A stretch of 64,000 nucleotides of DNA from Pleurocapsa sp. PCC 7327 (GCF_000317025.1 NC_019689.1:3922024-3986023); one strand, 5' to 3'. Counted from the first letter of the stretch, positions 43,661 through 52,800 are shown. Program-made: numbers and translations. The notes: generated from the sequence alone by a model not told the origin.

Positions 43661-45118
43661 ATGTTCGATCTGTTTTCAGATACTGTAGCTCTGTCGCGCC
43701 TGCAATTCGCGCTCACTGCTATTTTTCATATGCTCTGGCCCGTTTTAACCACAGGAATGGGGATTTATCTGGTCATCATCGAGGGGTTATGGCTGAAAAC
43801 TAAAAACCTCGATTATTACCACCATGCTCGCTTCTGGTCGAAGTTATATGTTTTAAACTTTGGCATTGGCGTTGCGTCGGGTTTACCCATGGCGTTTCAG
43901 TTTGGCTTGAACTGGGCGCCGTTTTCTGAATCGGTGGGAGATTTTTTCGGGACAGTGCTAGGCTTTGAAGCAACAATGGCATTCATGCTAGAAGCCAGTT
44001 TTCTCGGCATCATGCTCTTTGGATGGGAGCGAGTCCCGCCCCTGATTCATTGGCTATCTACCATATTGGTGGCATTTGGGGCAAACCTTTCGACGTTTTG
44101 GATTTTATCGGCGAATTCCTGGCTGCAAACGCCTGCGGGGGGAGAGTTTGTCAATGGCAAGTTTGTGGTTCAAGATTACTTTCAGGCGATCGCCAATCCC
44201 TTTATGGTCAATAGCTTTCTCCATATGTTCTTTGCTACTCTAGAAACCTCTCTGTTCGTCATCGGGGGAATCAGTGCTTGGTACGTACTCGATCGGCGTC
44301 ACGCCGAGTTCTTTTCTCGCTCCCTGAAAGTCGTACTAGCCCTAGCGATCGCAGTTGCTCCCTTGCAAATTTTCGTGGGACACCTGAGTGCCGAACAAGT
44401 CTATCACTATCAGCCCGCTAAGTTAGCAGCAATGGAAGCTCAGTGGGAAACCATTCCGGCTGGACAAGCAGCAGATTGGAGTTTGGTAGCGCTTCCGAGC
44501 GAGAAAAACGAACAAAATCTTTGGGAAATCAAAATTCCCGGTGCATTGAGCTACTTACTGGAACTAAAACCTACCCTAGATGAGCCAGTCAAAGGCTTAA
44601 AAGAATGGGAACCCGCTAATCGCCCTCACCTGGTGGGTTTAATTTACTACTCCTTCCGCATTATGGTCGGCATTGGCTTATTCTTAGCTGGATTGATGCT
44701 GATGAGCGTGGTGCAATGGCTGCGGGGTAAGTTGTCAGCGATCGCCATTACCGAGCAAAAATGGTTAATGCGTGCCTGGATTTTTGCTGCGCCCCTAGGC
44801 TACATTGCTGTAGAAACGGGCTGGATCGTTCGCTGCGTGGGACGACAACCTTGGATTGTTTATGGGGAGTTGCGTACCGTCGATTCTGCCTCCCATCTCC
44901 CTGCCGGAGAAGTCTTATTCTCTTTGCTAGGCTTGAGTAGTATCTATATCGTCTTTTTGATTGCCGCCCTTTACTTTGGCAGTCGCATCATTCGCAAAGG
45001 TCCTAACCTAGAATTGCCAGCTCCGCAAGCGATTAGTCAGCCCATTCTCAGTCTGCAACCCGCGCAACACGAACGCGATCGCCGTCCGGCAGAAGCCCAG
45101 CAGGAAACTCAAGTATAG
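43661..45118 (+). CDS. cydA: Cytochrome bd-type quinol oxidase subunit I
   Basis: CydA carries hemes b558, b595 and d and oxidises quinol while reducing O2 to water. The 485-residue protein has the N-terminal LSRLQFALTAIFHMLWPVLT with the heme d/b595 histidine, PFMVNSFLHMFFATLETSLF with the b558 histidine, and YYSFRIMVGIGLFLAGL with the b558 methionine. The quinol loop is short, so it belongs to the short-Q (CIO) type. In cyanobacteria this oxidase works in the plasma and thylakoid membranes under high light or low oxygen. AGGAGG connects to cydB 9 bases on. Confidence 0.94.
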   Translation: MFDLFSDTVALSRLQFALTAIFHMLWPVLTTGMGIYLVIIEGLWLKTKNLDYYHHARFWSKLYVLNFGIGVASGLPMAFQFGLNWAPFSESVGDFFGTVLGFEATMAFMLEASFLGIMLFGWERVPPLIHWLSTILVAFGANLSTFWILSANSWLQTPAGGEFVNGKFVVQDYFQAIANPFMVNSFLHMFFATLETSLFVIGGISAWYVLDRRHAEFFSRSLKVVLALAIAVAPLQIFVGHLSAEQVYHYQPAKLAAMEAQWETIPAGQAADWSLVALPSEKNEQNLWEIKIPGALSYLLELKPTLDEPVKGLKEWEPANRPHLVGLIYYSFRIMVGIGLFLAGLMLMSVVQWLRGKLSAIAITEQKWLMRAWIFAAPLGYIAVETGWIVRCVGRQPWIVYGELRTVDSASHLPAGEVLFSLLGLSSIYIVFLIAALYFGSRIIRKGPNLELPAPQAISQPILSLQPAQHERDRRPAEAQQETQV

Positions 45119-45127
45119 GAGGTAGCA

Positions 45128-46153
45128 ATGGAACCCTTACAACCGTTACAACAGTTCCTCCCCCAAGTCTGGTTTTTCATTCTGGGACTGTTTCTTTTTC
45201 TCTACGTTTTACTCGACGGTTTTGATTTAGGAGTTGGCATTCTCTCTCTAACCGCTTCGAGTGAAGAACGCCGCAGTATTTTGATGACCAGTCTCGGCAA
45301 CGTTTGGGATGCCAACGAAACCTGGTTAGTATTGATGGGAGGGTCGCTTTTTGGCGCATTTCCCTTAGCCTATGCCACAATTCTCAATGCACTGTACTTG
45401 CCTGTGGTTATTATGGTGGTCGGCTTGATTCTACGGGCAGTTTCTTTTGAGTTTCGGGAAAATGCCGATCGCAAGTGGCTCTGGAATGCCGCTTTCGGCG
45501 TGGGCAGCTTTTTGGCAGCCTTGGGGCAAGGATTTGCGCTGGGAAGCGTCTTTGAAGGCATTAAGGTAGATGCCGACGGACATTTTGCTGGGGGGATTTG
45601 GGATTGGTTAACCTGGCGATCGATTCTAGTCGCTCTTACTTTAATTCAAGGATACGTGTTGATTGGCTCCACCTATTTAATTCTCAAGACCACTGGGGAG
45701 TTGCAAAATACTCACTACAAAACGGCAACCATTGCTACTTGGACAACGTTAGCTGGGGCGATTTTTATCACCGTCAGCACGCCGATCTTTTCCGAACAAG
45801 CGCGATCTCAACTATTTAGCGCCCCACTGGTCTATATCTTCGCAGCCATTCCTATCTTGGGAATCTGCGCGATCGCATTGTTATTACGAAGTCTCAAACG
45901 AAGGGAAGAAAATACGCCTCTGATTTGGACTTTTGTAATCTTCGCCCTTTCATTCATCGGTTTGGGGTTTATCATCTTCCCCAATATTATTCCTCCTAGC
46001 GTCACGATTTACCAAGCAGCAGCATCTCCTAGTTCGCTTGTTTTTATGCTCACCTTCGTTGGCTTTTTGATTCCTATTTTGTTGGTCTACAACATCTACA
46101 ACTACGTTGTATTCCGCGGCAAGATTGTCGGTGAATCCTATGGCGAGTCCTAG
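45128..46153 (+). CDS. cydB: Cytochrome bd-type quinol oxidase subunit II
   Basis: CydB is the structural partner of CydA. The 341-residue protein has eight or nine membrane helices and the conserved start FLFLYVLLDGFDLGVGIL, GNVWDANETWLVLMGGSLFG, LILRAVSFEFRE and the SLVFMLTFVGFLIPILL ending typical of subunit II. It is 10 bases downstream of cydA, with its own ribosome site (AGGAGG). Confidence 0.94.
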   Translation: MEPLQPLQQFLPQVWFFILGLFLFLYVLLDGFDLGVGILSLTASSEERRSILMTSLGNVWDANETWLVLMGGSLFGAFPLAYATILNALYLPVVIMVVGLILRAVSFEFRENADRKWLWNAAFGVGSFLAALGQGFALGSVFEGIKVDADGHFAGGIWDWLTWRSILVALTLIQGYVLIGSTYLILKTTGELQNTHYKTATIATWTTLAGAIFITVSTPIFSEQARSQLFSAPLVYIFAAIPILGICAIALLLRSLKRREENTPLIWTFVIFALSFIGLGFIIFPNIIPPSVTIYQAAASPSSLVFMLTFVGFLIPILLVYNIYNYVVFRGKIVGESYGES

Positions 46154-46180
46154 ATCCTTATAGCGAGGTTCTCTTTAAAT

Positions 46181-46206
46181 AACTAAATCACTATTTAGTT
46201 TTATTA
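46181..46206 (+). terminator. Terminator after cydAB
   Basis: AACTAAAT (46181-46188) and ATTTAGTT (46193-46200) form an 8-bp stem with a 4-nt loop, followed by TTATTATAAA. It lies 28 bases downstream of cydB. Confidence 0.6.
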
Positions 46207-46320
46207 TAAATAAAGAAATCGATCTCCGCACGGGACAAAAACCCTGGTGGGTTTAGTAGGAAAAAGAAGGTCGGGTTCTAGTTGATTTCAATCTAAGCAA
46301 TCTATTTCCAAGAGGTTTTT

Positions 46321-46701
46321 ATGACATCTACTTCAGCTTCGGCGCGATCGCGCATTACTCATCTATCCCCGAAGGAATTTACTAAATTACCGAACCCGCC
46401 TCTGCTCATCGATGTCCGTAGCCGATGGGAATATGCCATCGGTCATGCCCCCACTGCTCTCAATCTCAGCTTACCGCGCCTACTCTTGGGAACGATGCCT
46501 CTGTTTCGCCGTTGGCTGCTGCCCCAGTGGTTTCGAGATTTATCCAAAGAGCGAGCGGTTGCCGTCATCTGCTTAACCTCTCACCGCAGTCTCATTGCAG
46601 CTAACGCTCTAGTCAAAGCAGGTTTTAGCCAAGTGTTTAATATTACTGGCGGCATGATGGAATGGCAGCGATTGGGGCTAGAGACTCGCACGGGCAAGTA
46701 A
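46321..46701 (+). CDS. Rhodanese-domain protein
   Basis: The 126-residue single-domain rhodanese has LIDVRSRWEYAIGHAPTALN and the active-site loop VICLTSHRSLIAANALVKAG. The catalytic cysteine is present in VICLTSHRS, which deviates somewhat from the CxxGxR loop but keeps Cys and Arg. The C-terminal GFSQVFNITGGMMEW is standard. It carries persulfide sulfur. The neighbouring remnant of a sulfide-quinone-reductase-like gene suggests sulfur/sulfide handling near cydAB. Confidence 0.85.
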   Translation: MTSTSASARSRITHLSPKEFTKLPNPPLLIDVRSRWEYAIGHAPTALNLSLPRLLLGTMPLFRRWLLPQWFRDLSKERAVAVICLTSHRSLIAANALVKAGFSQVFNITGGMMEWQRLGLETRTGK

Positions 46702-46747
46702 TTTCACCCATCTCATCTAATCGATCGCGTTAACCGAGAGAAAGAAC

Positions 46748-46824
46748 ATGAAAAAATACTGGTTTTAGGCGGCGCTCTGGGCAGAGTCGAAACAGCGATC
46801 GCGCGATTTAATTATAGGAGTTAA
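46748..46824 (+). pseudogene. N-terminal stub of an NAD(P)/FAD oxidoreductase, sulfide:quinone reductase-like
   Basis: From the ATG at 46748 a one-base shift is needed to read EKILVLGGALGRVETAIARF, the dinucleotide-binding fingerprint of SQR/NDH-2-like oxidoreductases (normally ILVLGGGFGGVETA). The frame ends at TAA 46824 after 25 codons. The remaining 400 residues are missing. It is a deletion remnant directly downstream of the rhodanese. Confidence 0.5.
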
Positions 46825-46830
46825 ATTTCT

Positions 46831-46917
46831 ATGGCAGCGCACAAACAAACCACCTCAAACTGGTTAAAACGTCTGTTTGCCTGGGGCTTAGAGCAGAACT
46901 TAAATAATCGAACATAG
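46831..46917 (+). CDS. Short reading frame with good ribosome site, 28 aa
   Basis: ATG 46831 follows AGGAG by 11 bases and encodes MAAHKQTTSNWLKRLFAWGL and 8 more residues before TAG 46917. The amphipathic WLKRLFAWGL stretch looks like the N-terminus of a larger protein cut off by the element that begins about here. It could instead be an independent small peptide. No family is recognised. Confidence 0.3.
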   Translation: MAAHKQTTSNWLKRLFAWGLEQNLNNRT

Positions 46918-46930
46918 TTAGACAATCCTA

Positions 46931-46962
46931 GACATAATTTTAGGCTATAAGCCGATTATGTC
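46931..46962 (+). promoter_or_regulatory. Palindrome over the start of the IS607-type tnpA
   Basis: GACATAAT (46931-46938) and ATTATGTC (46955-46962) form an 8-bp inverted repeat spaced by 16 bases, and the right arm includes the ATG at 46958. It may be the recognition site of the MerR-like domain of TnpA, or part of the left element end. Confidence 0.4.
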
Positions 46963-47240
46963 CAATTTATTAACGGTTACTGAAGCTGCTCAACTACTTG
47001 GCGTGTCTACCAAGACAATAAGGCGTTGGGAGAATGAAGAGAAAATCAAAGCAATTAGAACCGAAGGAGGACATAGACGCTTTGAAGTCTTTTCATTACT
47101 AGGTAATAAGCACGATGCTTCTTTAACAGTGGCTTATGCGCTTAGTTTCTAGCTCTGACCAGAAAGAAGACCTAAAAAGACAAGTGTTGGTGTTAGAAGC
47201 TTACTGTGCCGAGCATGGTTGGTCTTATGAAGTTAATGAA
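46958..47240 (+). pseudogene. IS607-type serine recombinase TnpA, frameshifted and truncated
   Basis: The MerR-like DNA-binding part LLTVTEAAQLLGVSTKTIRR is intact. At about 47130-47140 the frame shifts between AYA and the resolvase motif SSDQKEDLKRQVLVLEAYCA, so the catalytic Ser segment is out of frame. At about 47237 the gene ends abruptly after HGWSYEV; the residues that follow in IS607 TnpA are missing and a different element begins. The associated IS607 tnpB is not found. Confidence 0.75.
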
Positions 47241-47255
47241 CTACACCCGACCCGT

Positions 47256-48512
47256 CTACGACCTCAGTCGGGGTTTCTGTCGTCTCATCGTAGATGCTTG
47301 CTTGAACCCTCCACAAAATGTAGGGGTTGAAGTAGAGGCTTCTACTCCACGATTATAGAGGCTGGTTCCCAACCCCTTTGCATAATTAAGCATTACTTGA
47401 GCCGCAGCAACATCTCTATCGCAGATATAACCGCAGTTAGAGCATTGATGCACTCGTTCGCTCAATTCTTTTTTCTTTTTATGACCGCAAACCGGACAAG
47501 TTTGACTGGGTGCAACTTGATGAGTTGGAACTTCGACAAAAACCCCTTGACCCTCATCAAGTTTGTACTTAATTAGCGACAAGATATTTCCGATTCCAAC
47601 ATCTAACAAAGAGCGATTTAAACCAGTTTTTTGAGCTTTTCTTTTACTGCCTTTCTTAGCTCTAACGGTCATTCCTTTTATGTTGAGCTTTTCGGTCGCC
47701 ACCAGGCTATTACGGCTGACTATCTGTGCGGCGACTTGATGTTGCCAATCTTCTCTCTGTCTGGCTACTTTTTGTTGAAGTTTACTAACTTGTTTTCTAG
47801 CTTTCCTCCATCTTTTCGATGCCTTGATTTTTTTCTTGAAATTTGGCGAACGTTTCTTTCTTAACTTCTTAGAAACTTTTCTAACTTTCTGTTGGATTGA
47901 ACCTAGAAATCTAGGATTATCTATTATCGTGCCATCGCTACAAGCAACCCCATGATAAGTTCCAAAATCTAAACCAACTGAATTAATATCTGTTTCTCTA
48001 ACTGGCTGACAATCGACCGTGATAGAAGCGTACCATTTTTCTTGCTTCCAGATAATTGTGCAAGTTGACGGGAGCCCCCAAGTCCTAGCTTTGCCTCGAA
48101 GGGGGATGGCTCCTAAATTAGTTAAAACTAGATAACCGTTTTCTCCATTTGTTGAAGCTTTCCAACCAGATTTACACGGATATGTCCAGCCTCGGTAATC
48201 ACGAGATGACTTAAATTTTGGTCTACCCCCTAATTTCTGAAAAAAGCGTTTATAGGCAAAATCGACTCTTTTTACAGTCGCTTGTCAAGCATGGCTACCT
48301 AGCTCTTTATATTCCTGCCAACACTCTTTAAAAGCTGGCAGAACATTTTGCTGGTCGAAATAATTAATTGACTTTCCAAACCGCTCGTATTCTACCTTTC
48401 TTTGATAGAGGCAAGCATTGTACAGTTCCTTATGGAGCTTCCTCCAATAGTGGAGTTTTTTCTCCTGTTTTTTATTTGGATAGAGTCTAAATGTTACTCG
48501 CCTGATTGCCAT
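47256..48512 (-). pseudogene. tnpB: TnpB (RNA-guided nuclease of IS605), one internal TGA
   Basis: Read from ATG 48512, the frame continues for about 418 codons to 47256 with one in-frame TGA at 48285-48287 (GSHA, stop, QATVKRV). RuvC catalytic motifs are intact on the downstream side: GLDFGTYHG (Asp), VATEKLNIKG (Glu) and SNCGYICDRDVAAAQ (zinc ribbon and Asp). The zinc ribbon CPVCG plus CSNCG is complete. TnpB cuts DNA guided by an omega RNA made from its own 3' end. Without suppression only the 75-residue N-terminal piece would be made. Confidence 0.8.
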
Positions 48513-48560
48513 GTATGTATCGACCAACTATACTAAGAATCTATTTGAGCGAATGTAAGA

Positions 48561-48975
48561 TGTCAAAATAAAGCCTAGAAAAGGTTCTCACAGCGTTTTT
48601 AGTGTACGGTTACACTTTGTCTTGGTCACTCATTACCGTAGGAAAGTAATAACCCCTCCGATGTTGAAGAGGTTACGAGAAATGTTTTGGCAGGTCTGTA
48701 GAAAGATGGATTGCGAATTGATAGAATTCTCTGGTGAATCAGACCACGTACACGCCCTAGTAGATTTCCACCCTAAGAACTCTATTTCTGCTGTCGCTGG
48801 CTCTCTCAAAAGTTCTTCTGCTAGAACTATGAAAAAAGATTTTCCAGAAGAAGTCTCTAAATTTTATGATGGCGTTTCTTTTTGGTCTAATTCTTATTAT
48901 GTCGCCTCAACTGGTGGCGCACCTATTGATAAGCTTAAAGAGTACATTAAGTCTCAGGAAAAGCCAGTAGATTAA
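48561..48975 (+). pseudogene. tnpA: IS200/IS605 Y1 transposase TnpA, frameshifted near its start
   Basis: The frame HSVFSVRLHFVLVTHYRRKV through DHVHALVDFHP (HUH-type metal motif HVH) to the catalytic Tyr in LKEYIKSQEK is complete. The natural ATG at 48561 (ATG TCA AAA) is one frame away and hits TAA at once. A frame from TTG 48622 makes a 117-residue protein without the first strand. The active-site residues are therefore encoded but the start is lost. Confidence 0.75.
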
Positions 48976-49055
48976 TTGGATGTTCCGCTTCGCTACACAT
49001 CCGTGCTATCCTTCCCCAATTTCAGCGAAGCGAATTTGGGGACTGCCGCACTCTC

Positions 49056-49792
49056 GTTCATGGGGTAAACCAAGATTGTTCTCACGCCTTTAAGGTTTGG
49101 GTTTCGCAGCAAGTCGTCAACGATGGGAACGACGTAACTCAAGCTTTTGCCCGAACCCGTTCCTGTGGTTAGTACATAAGGTTGATTCTGTCGGGCGCAG
49201 CGAAAGGCACTTTCTTGATGATGATAGAAATTAAAATTAGGAAAATAAGATCGGCAATCGGGATGCAGGATTCCTTCAGAAACGAGAGTATCGATATCGG
49301 CACTCCGTTTGTAGGCGGGATTGATTTGGATGAGGGGATCTTTCCACAGTTGCCCTTGGTCGAGTTCGCTGGCGACAAACTCTCTGACTTTGCGATCGCG
49401 AATTTTGAGAAAACTTTCGAGGTAGCGGCGGTAGTCGCTAATTACTTCGTCTCGGAGGTTGAATATATCTAGCGTATCGCTTTTGGCTTCGGCTTTTTTC
49501 TCTTGAGGGTGGATGCTTGCTTGGTGTTTTTCTCTTCCCAAACGGCGATCGATCCAATCGACAGTTGTTGGGCAAGGGACTCGCTGACGGTATCGGGGTC
49601 GATAATGTCTCCGAACTTGTCAAAATCCCAATCCTGGGGAATGGCAGAAAATAAAGCCTCAAGCTGTTCGTTACTGAGAGATTCTACTTCTTGACAGTCG
49701 AGTTTGGCTATTCCCATTCCCATGAGAGTGCTAGTCGCCGCGATTGCTTTTTTGTCTTGTTTGAGTAAATCTTGCAACCTAAAAACTGCCAT
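49056..49792 (-). pseudogene. DEAD/DEAH helicase of a defence-type locus, frameshifted and 3' truncated
   Basis: ATG 49792 lies directly after the stop of the UvrD-like gene and starts MAVFRLQDLLKQDKKAIAAT. At about 49470-49540 the reading shifts frame, into FNLRDEVISDYRRYLESFLK and VREFVASELDQGQLWKDPLI. Walker A VLTTGTGSGKSLSYVVPIVD and motif Ia ILVYPMN follow; at PMN the coding ends at the edge of the IS605-type element. Only about 245 residues of a protein that normally exceeds 1000 residues (DEAD helicase with DUF1998-like C-part) are left. The two parts may instead be two overlapping genes, but a frameshift is more likely. Confidence 0.65.
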
Positions 49793-50983
49793 TTATTTCT
49801 GCCTATCTCCCTTTGTTCGAGCCAATTGCCAATAATTTTCGTCGAGATGTTCTAAAAACTGACAACTCGTTTTCGTCCCAGAAACCATCAAAGCGCGCAT
49901 GGCGCGAGAACAACCGACGTAGAAGAGACGGCGCTGGGCATTGAGCGCGATCGCGATTTCTTGGGGCGGCAGATTCTCCTCTATTTGTGGAAACGTACTT
50001 TCCGATAGTCCGACGACGACAAAAGGAAATTCCAACCCTTTTGCCGAATGTAGCGTCATTGTCTTAATATAAGGCGCTCTCAGGTCGATTTCCTTGCTCC
50101 CGACAAACTTGGCTTTGAGTCCTAGCTGGGTTAGTCTTTGGGCATATTGTTTTGCTCCTTGAATACTGGGACATAGAATCGCGCTGCCGTGTAGGGGCAA
50201 GCGATATCTTTTGGCACAGGTAATAAAAAAGTCGCGAATTTTCAAGATTTCTTCTCGTTCGTCGTCTCCTTGCCAAACTAAAGGCAAATCGCCGTGGTGG
50301 GGCGAGGGATATTGGCGAACGCAGTCTTCATCCCCCGCTTCTGTACCTGCTAGGATTTGAGCGCAGGCAGCGCTAATCTGTTGGGTATTGCGATAGTTGC
50401 GTTTGAGTAAGAGAGTGCGTCCGGCAACTTTCAAGTCGGCGTGGATTTGCTTCCAGCTAAACCCTTTTTGATAAAGCGATTGAGAAGCGTCAGCCGTCAA
50501 ATATACGCTGTCAACCGAGGGGATTAGAGATAAAAGAAATCGCAAGGCAACAGGAGAGAGATCTTGTGCCTCATCGATAATGACAGCTTGGTAAGGCGGT
50601 GTAAAATCAGAACAAGAGACGACAGCCAAAGCTTTTCGGCGCAGTTGTTCCCAAGTCAGCGCGCCGTTTTTTTCCATCAAATCAGTCCAGGTTTGATAGG
50701 CTGCCCAAATGGCTTCGCGGAGGTTGGCTTTGAGTGGAATGCCCCGTCCGTTGCGAGAGGTGTTTTGATAATCTTCTAAACTGTTAAGCCCTCTCGATTC
50801 GATAATTTCTAAAATTTCTTGTAGGAGATAGGTAAGTCCTAATTTTTCTAAACTTTGGCAGCGAACTTGCCGATCGAAAACGTTTTTAGCGGGAATTTCT
50901 ACGGTTTTGAGCGCGATCGCCAAACAATCCAAACATTGCTCTTCGCTGGCAAAAACCGTCTTTCCATAGGTTTTGACATAGTA
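49793..50983 (-). pseudogene. UvrD-like helicase of the RelE-UvrD fusion, 3' half
   Basis: This continues the 51902-52800 frame after the IS5-type insertion. It contains UvrD/Rep motif II IIDEAQDLSP, motif III LTADASQSLYQKGF, motif IV LLLKRNYRNTQQIS, motif V TLHSAKGLEFPFVVV and motif VI LFYVGCSRAMRAL. All helicase motifs are undamaged and the stop at 49793 is immediately followed by the next gene. If the insertion and one copy of TAGTA are removed, the two halves join in frame as VYKYYVKTYGK. Confidence 0.85.
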
Positions 50984-51901
50984 GACCTCCTGCAAAAGTG
51001 TTACGCGATCGCATAATTGGAGTGGGAAAGAAGTTCATAATTATAAATGCCAGCAATCAAATTAAATCTCAACCCAAACCGTCTTCTTCGGTTGCGATAT
51101 CGACTTGAAAGAATTCTGAATATTTTTAGACTGCGATGAATATTTTCAATTACAATCCTTTCACTTGCTAACTTACGATTAAACTTCTTTTGCTCTAGAC
51201 TTAACTGTTGATTGCGCTTTTTTTGTTGGGAATTCTACTGTTGGGATGAAGTTTCTGAATTCCTTGATATCCTTTATCAGCCAAACATTCTATCTGTTGT
51301 TCGATTCCTATTTTACTATTTTTCCAAATCTTAAAATCATGACTTTTTCCCTTCTCATGAGCAATACAAAGAATTTGTCTCGTTTTTGCGTCAGCTAAAA
51401 CTTGCGATTTTATCGTGTGACACTTTTGCCGACCACTGTAGTAAGCTTTTTGTTTTTTTCGGTCTTTCTATTTCATGTTCTGCTACATCTACTACGACAA
51501 TTTCAATTTCTGTATTTTGGGGTTGAACAGCTTTTTTCCCAGGCAGATTGAAAAGTCCCGATTTCATTAAAATATCTTCTACTTTTCTGGTGATTCGTAA
51601 AGCCGTTGTCTCGTTTATTCCCCAGCTAGTTCCGATATGAAAATAGGTGCGATACTCTCGCCAATATTCAAGAGTCATTAAGATTTGGTCTTCTGCGCTT
51701 AATTTATTTGGTCGTCCTGTTTTTTTTGTAAGACTTTTTCGGCTTCTAGAACTTTTACCATCTCTTTAAACGTCTCTGGATATACTCCACAAAGCCGTTT
51801 AAACTCTGTCGGTTTTAAATTTTTTACTTGAGAGTAAGTCATAACTCGAATTGTAATTTGGTTTTATTTTACCTAACTTACTCTGACTTTTGCTGGAGGT
51901 C
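50984..51901. mobile_element. IS5-type insertion sequence, 918 bp
   Basis: Terminal inverted repeats AGACCTCCTGCAAAAGT (50983-50999) and ACTTTTGCTGGAGGTCT (51886-51902) match in 16 of 17 positions. TAGTA flanks both ends (50979-50983 and 51902-51906), consistent with a 5-bp target duplication; the end of the repeat and start of the duplication share a base. It splits the UvrD-like helicase gene. The transposase inside is degenerate. Confidence 0.85.
51001..51842 (-). pseudogene. IS5-family DDE transposase, several frameshifts
   Basis: Segments in three frames can be joined: MTYSQVKNLKPTEFKRLCGV, then LTLEYWREYRTYFHIGTSWG, then the first catalytic Asp in VVVDVAEHEIERP, then AYYSGRQKCHTIKSQVLADA, LADKGYQGIQ (second Asp) and ERIVIENIHRSLKIF (Glu). 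Breaks lie at an A8 run (about 51720-51727), at a second A-rich run near 51442, and near 51190. The first break could be a programmed -1 shift, known in relatives; the others are lesions. Confidence 0.75.
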
Positions 51902-52800
51902 TAGTATTTATAAACGAGCGAATCAACTGTCGCCACTTCTACGCCCATTGCTTCGGGAGAGTTTCCCAACAGTTGTTCGAGGAGTTGTTGGGAATAAGTC
52001 ACCAGGGCATTGGTGTAGGTGGTAAAGAGAATGGGTTTTATTCCCCATTCCAACAAGGTTTTCACTCGATAGAGGGCGAGGGTAGATTTTCCCGTGCCGG
52101 GACCGCCTTTGACGAGTGTGGAACCGTTACTGCCAAAAGAGAGCAATTTCTCTTGTTCGGGGTCGAGTTTGAGCAGGAAAGCGCTGATATCGCCACTGAA
52201 AAAGCGATCGAGGTCTTCGGGTTGTGCCAGGAGATATTCGGGTTGATTTTGAATCTCTTCAATGGGGCGGGGAAAGAGATTGTCGAGGATGCGACTGAGA
52301 ATTTTATCGGGAATAGCTAAAGCAATTAAATCGTCTTCAGTTTTGACTCGGCATAAATCGTCCCAATGCTGTTGGGGTATTTGCCATTGTTGAAGTTGCT
52401 CTTGGGTCAAGATAAAGGGAAGAGGGCGACTGGCGATTGGCGAGCTAGTTGGGATAGAGTTGGAAGCAGTAGAATCTTCCCAGTTTTCGATCGCACGAGG
52501 AGAGGCAACGGGAAGAGCGAAGGCAGGAACTTTGGTTTCATAGGTGCGATCGTCCCGCTTGCGAATGCTTAACAGCTTAACCCAACCATCTCCAAAGCTG
52601 TAAAAAAGCCGATAGTCGCCTAAACGAACGCGATAGACGTTTTGTTTGTATCCTTTGAGCTTTTTCGCGTCCCCTTGGGCAGAAATTGGGTCTTTTTCGA
52701 GAATTTTGATTTTTCCTGCCACTTTTTTGCTAATGGCGTGGGGCAGGTTGAGTAGTTCGTTGAGAAAGGTATCAGTAACCAATACAGCCCTGGCTGTCAT
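51902..52800 (-). pseudogene. RelE-like domain fused to UvrD-like helicase, 5' half
   Basis: From ATG 52800 the first 90 residues are a RelE/ParE-type toxin fold (FLNELLNLPHAISKKVAGKI, VYRVRLGDYRLFYSFGDGWV, KLLSIRKRDD). A linker and an N-terminal helicase part with Walker A LVKGGPGTGKSTLALYRVKT follow. The frame stops at VDSLVYKY at the edge of the IS5-type element; the helicase continues in 49793-50983. A RelE-like domain on the front of a superfamily 1 helicase is unusual and found mainly in defence-type loci. The gene would be about 1000 bases long on each side and is intact but for the insertion. Confidence 0.8.

Larger units (their letters stand above)
47240..49055. mobile_element. IS200/IS605-type element with divergent tnpA and tnpB
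   Basis: The element carries tnpB on the minus strand and a Y1 tnpA on the plus strand, diverging from about 48515-48560, as in IS605. The right end has a hairpin CCCCAATTTCAGCGAAGCG with AATTTGGGG (49014-49041) just inside the boundary. The left end has a CCGACCCGTCTACGACCTCAGTCGGGG fold split at 47249-47275. There are no terminal inverted repeats, as expected. Its left neighbour is the truncated IS607 tnpA and its right neighbour a truncated helicase gene, so it does not sit in a simple interrupted gene. Both transposon genes are damaged. Confidence 0.7.
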
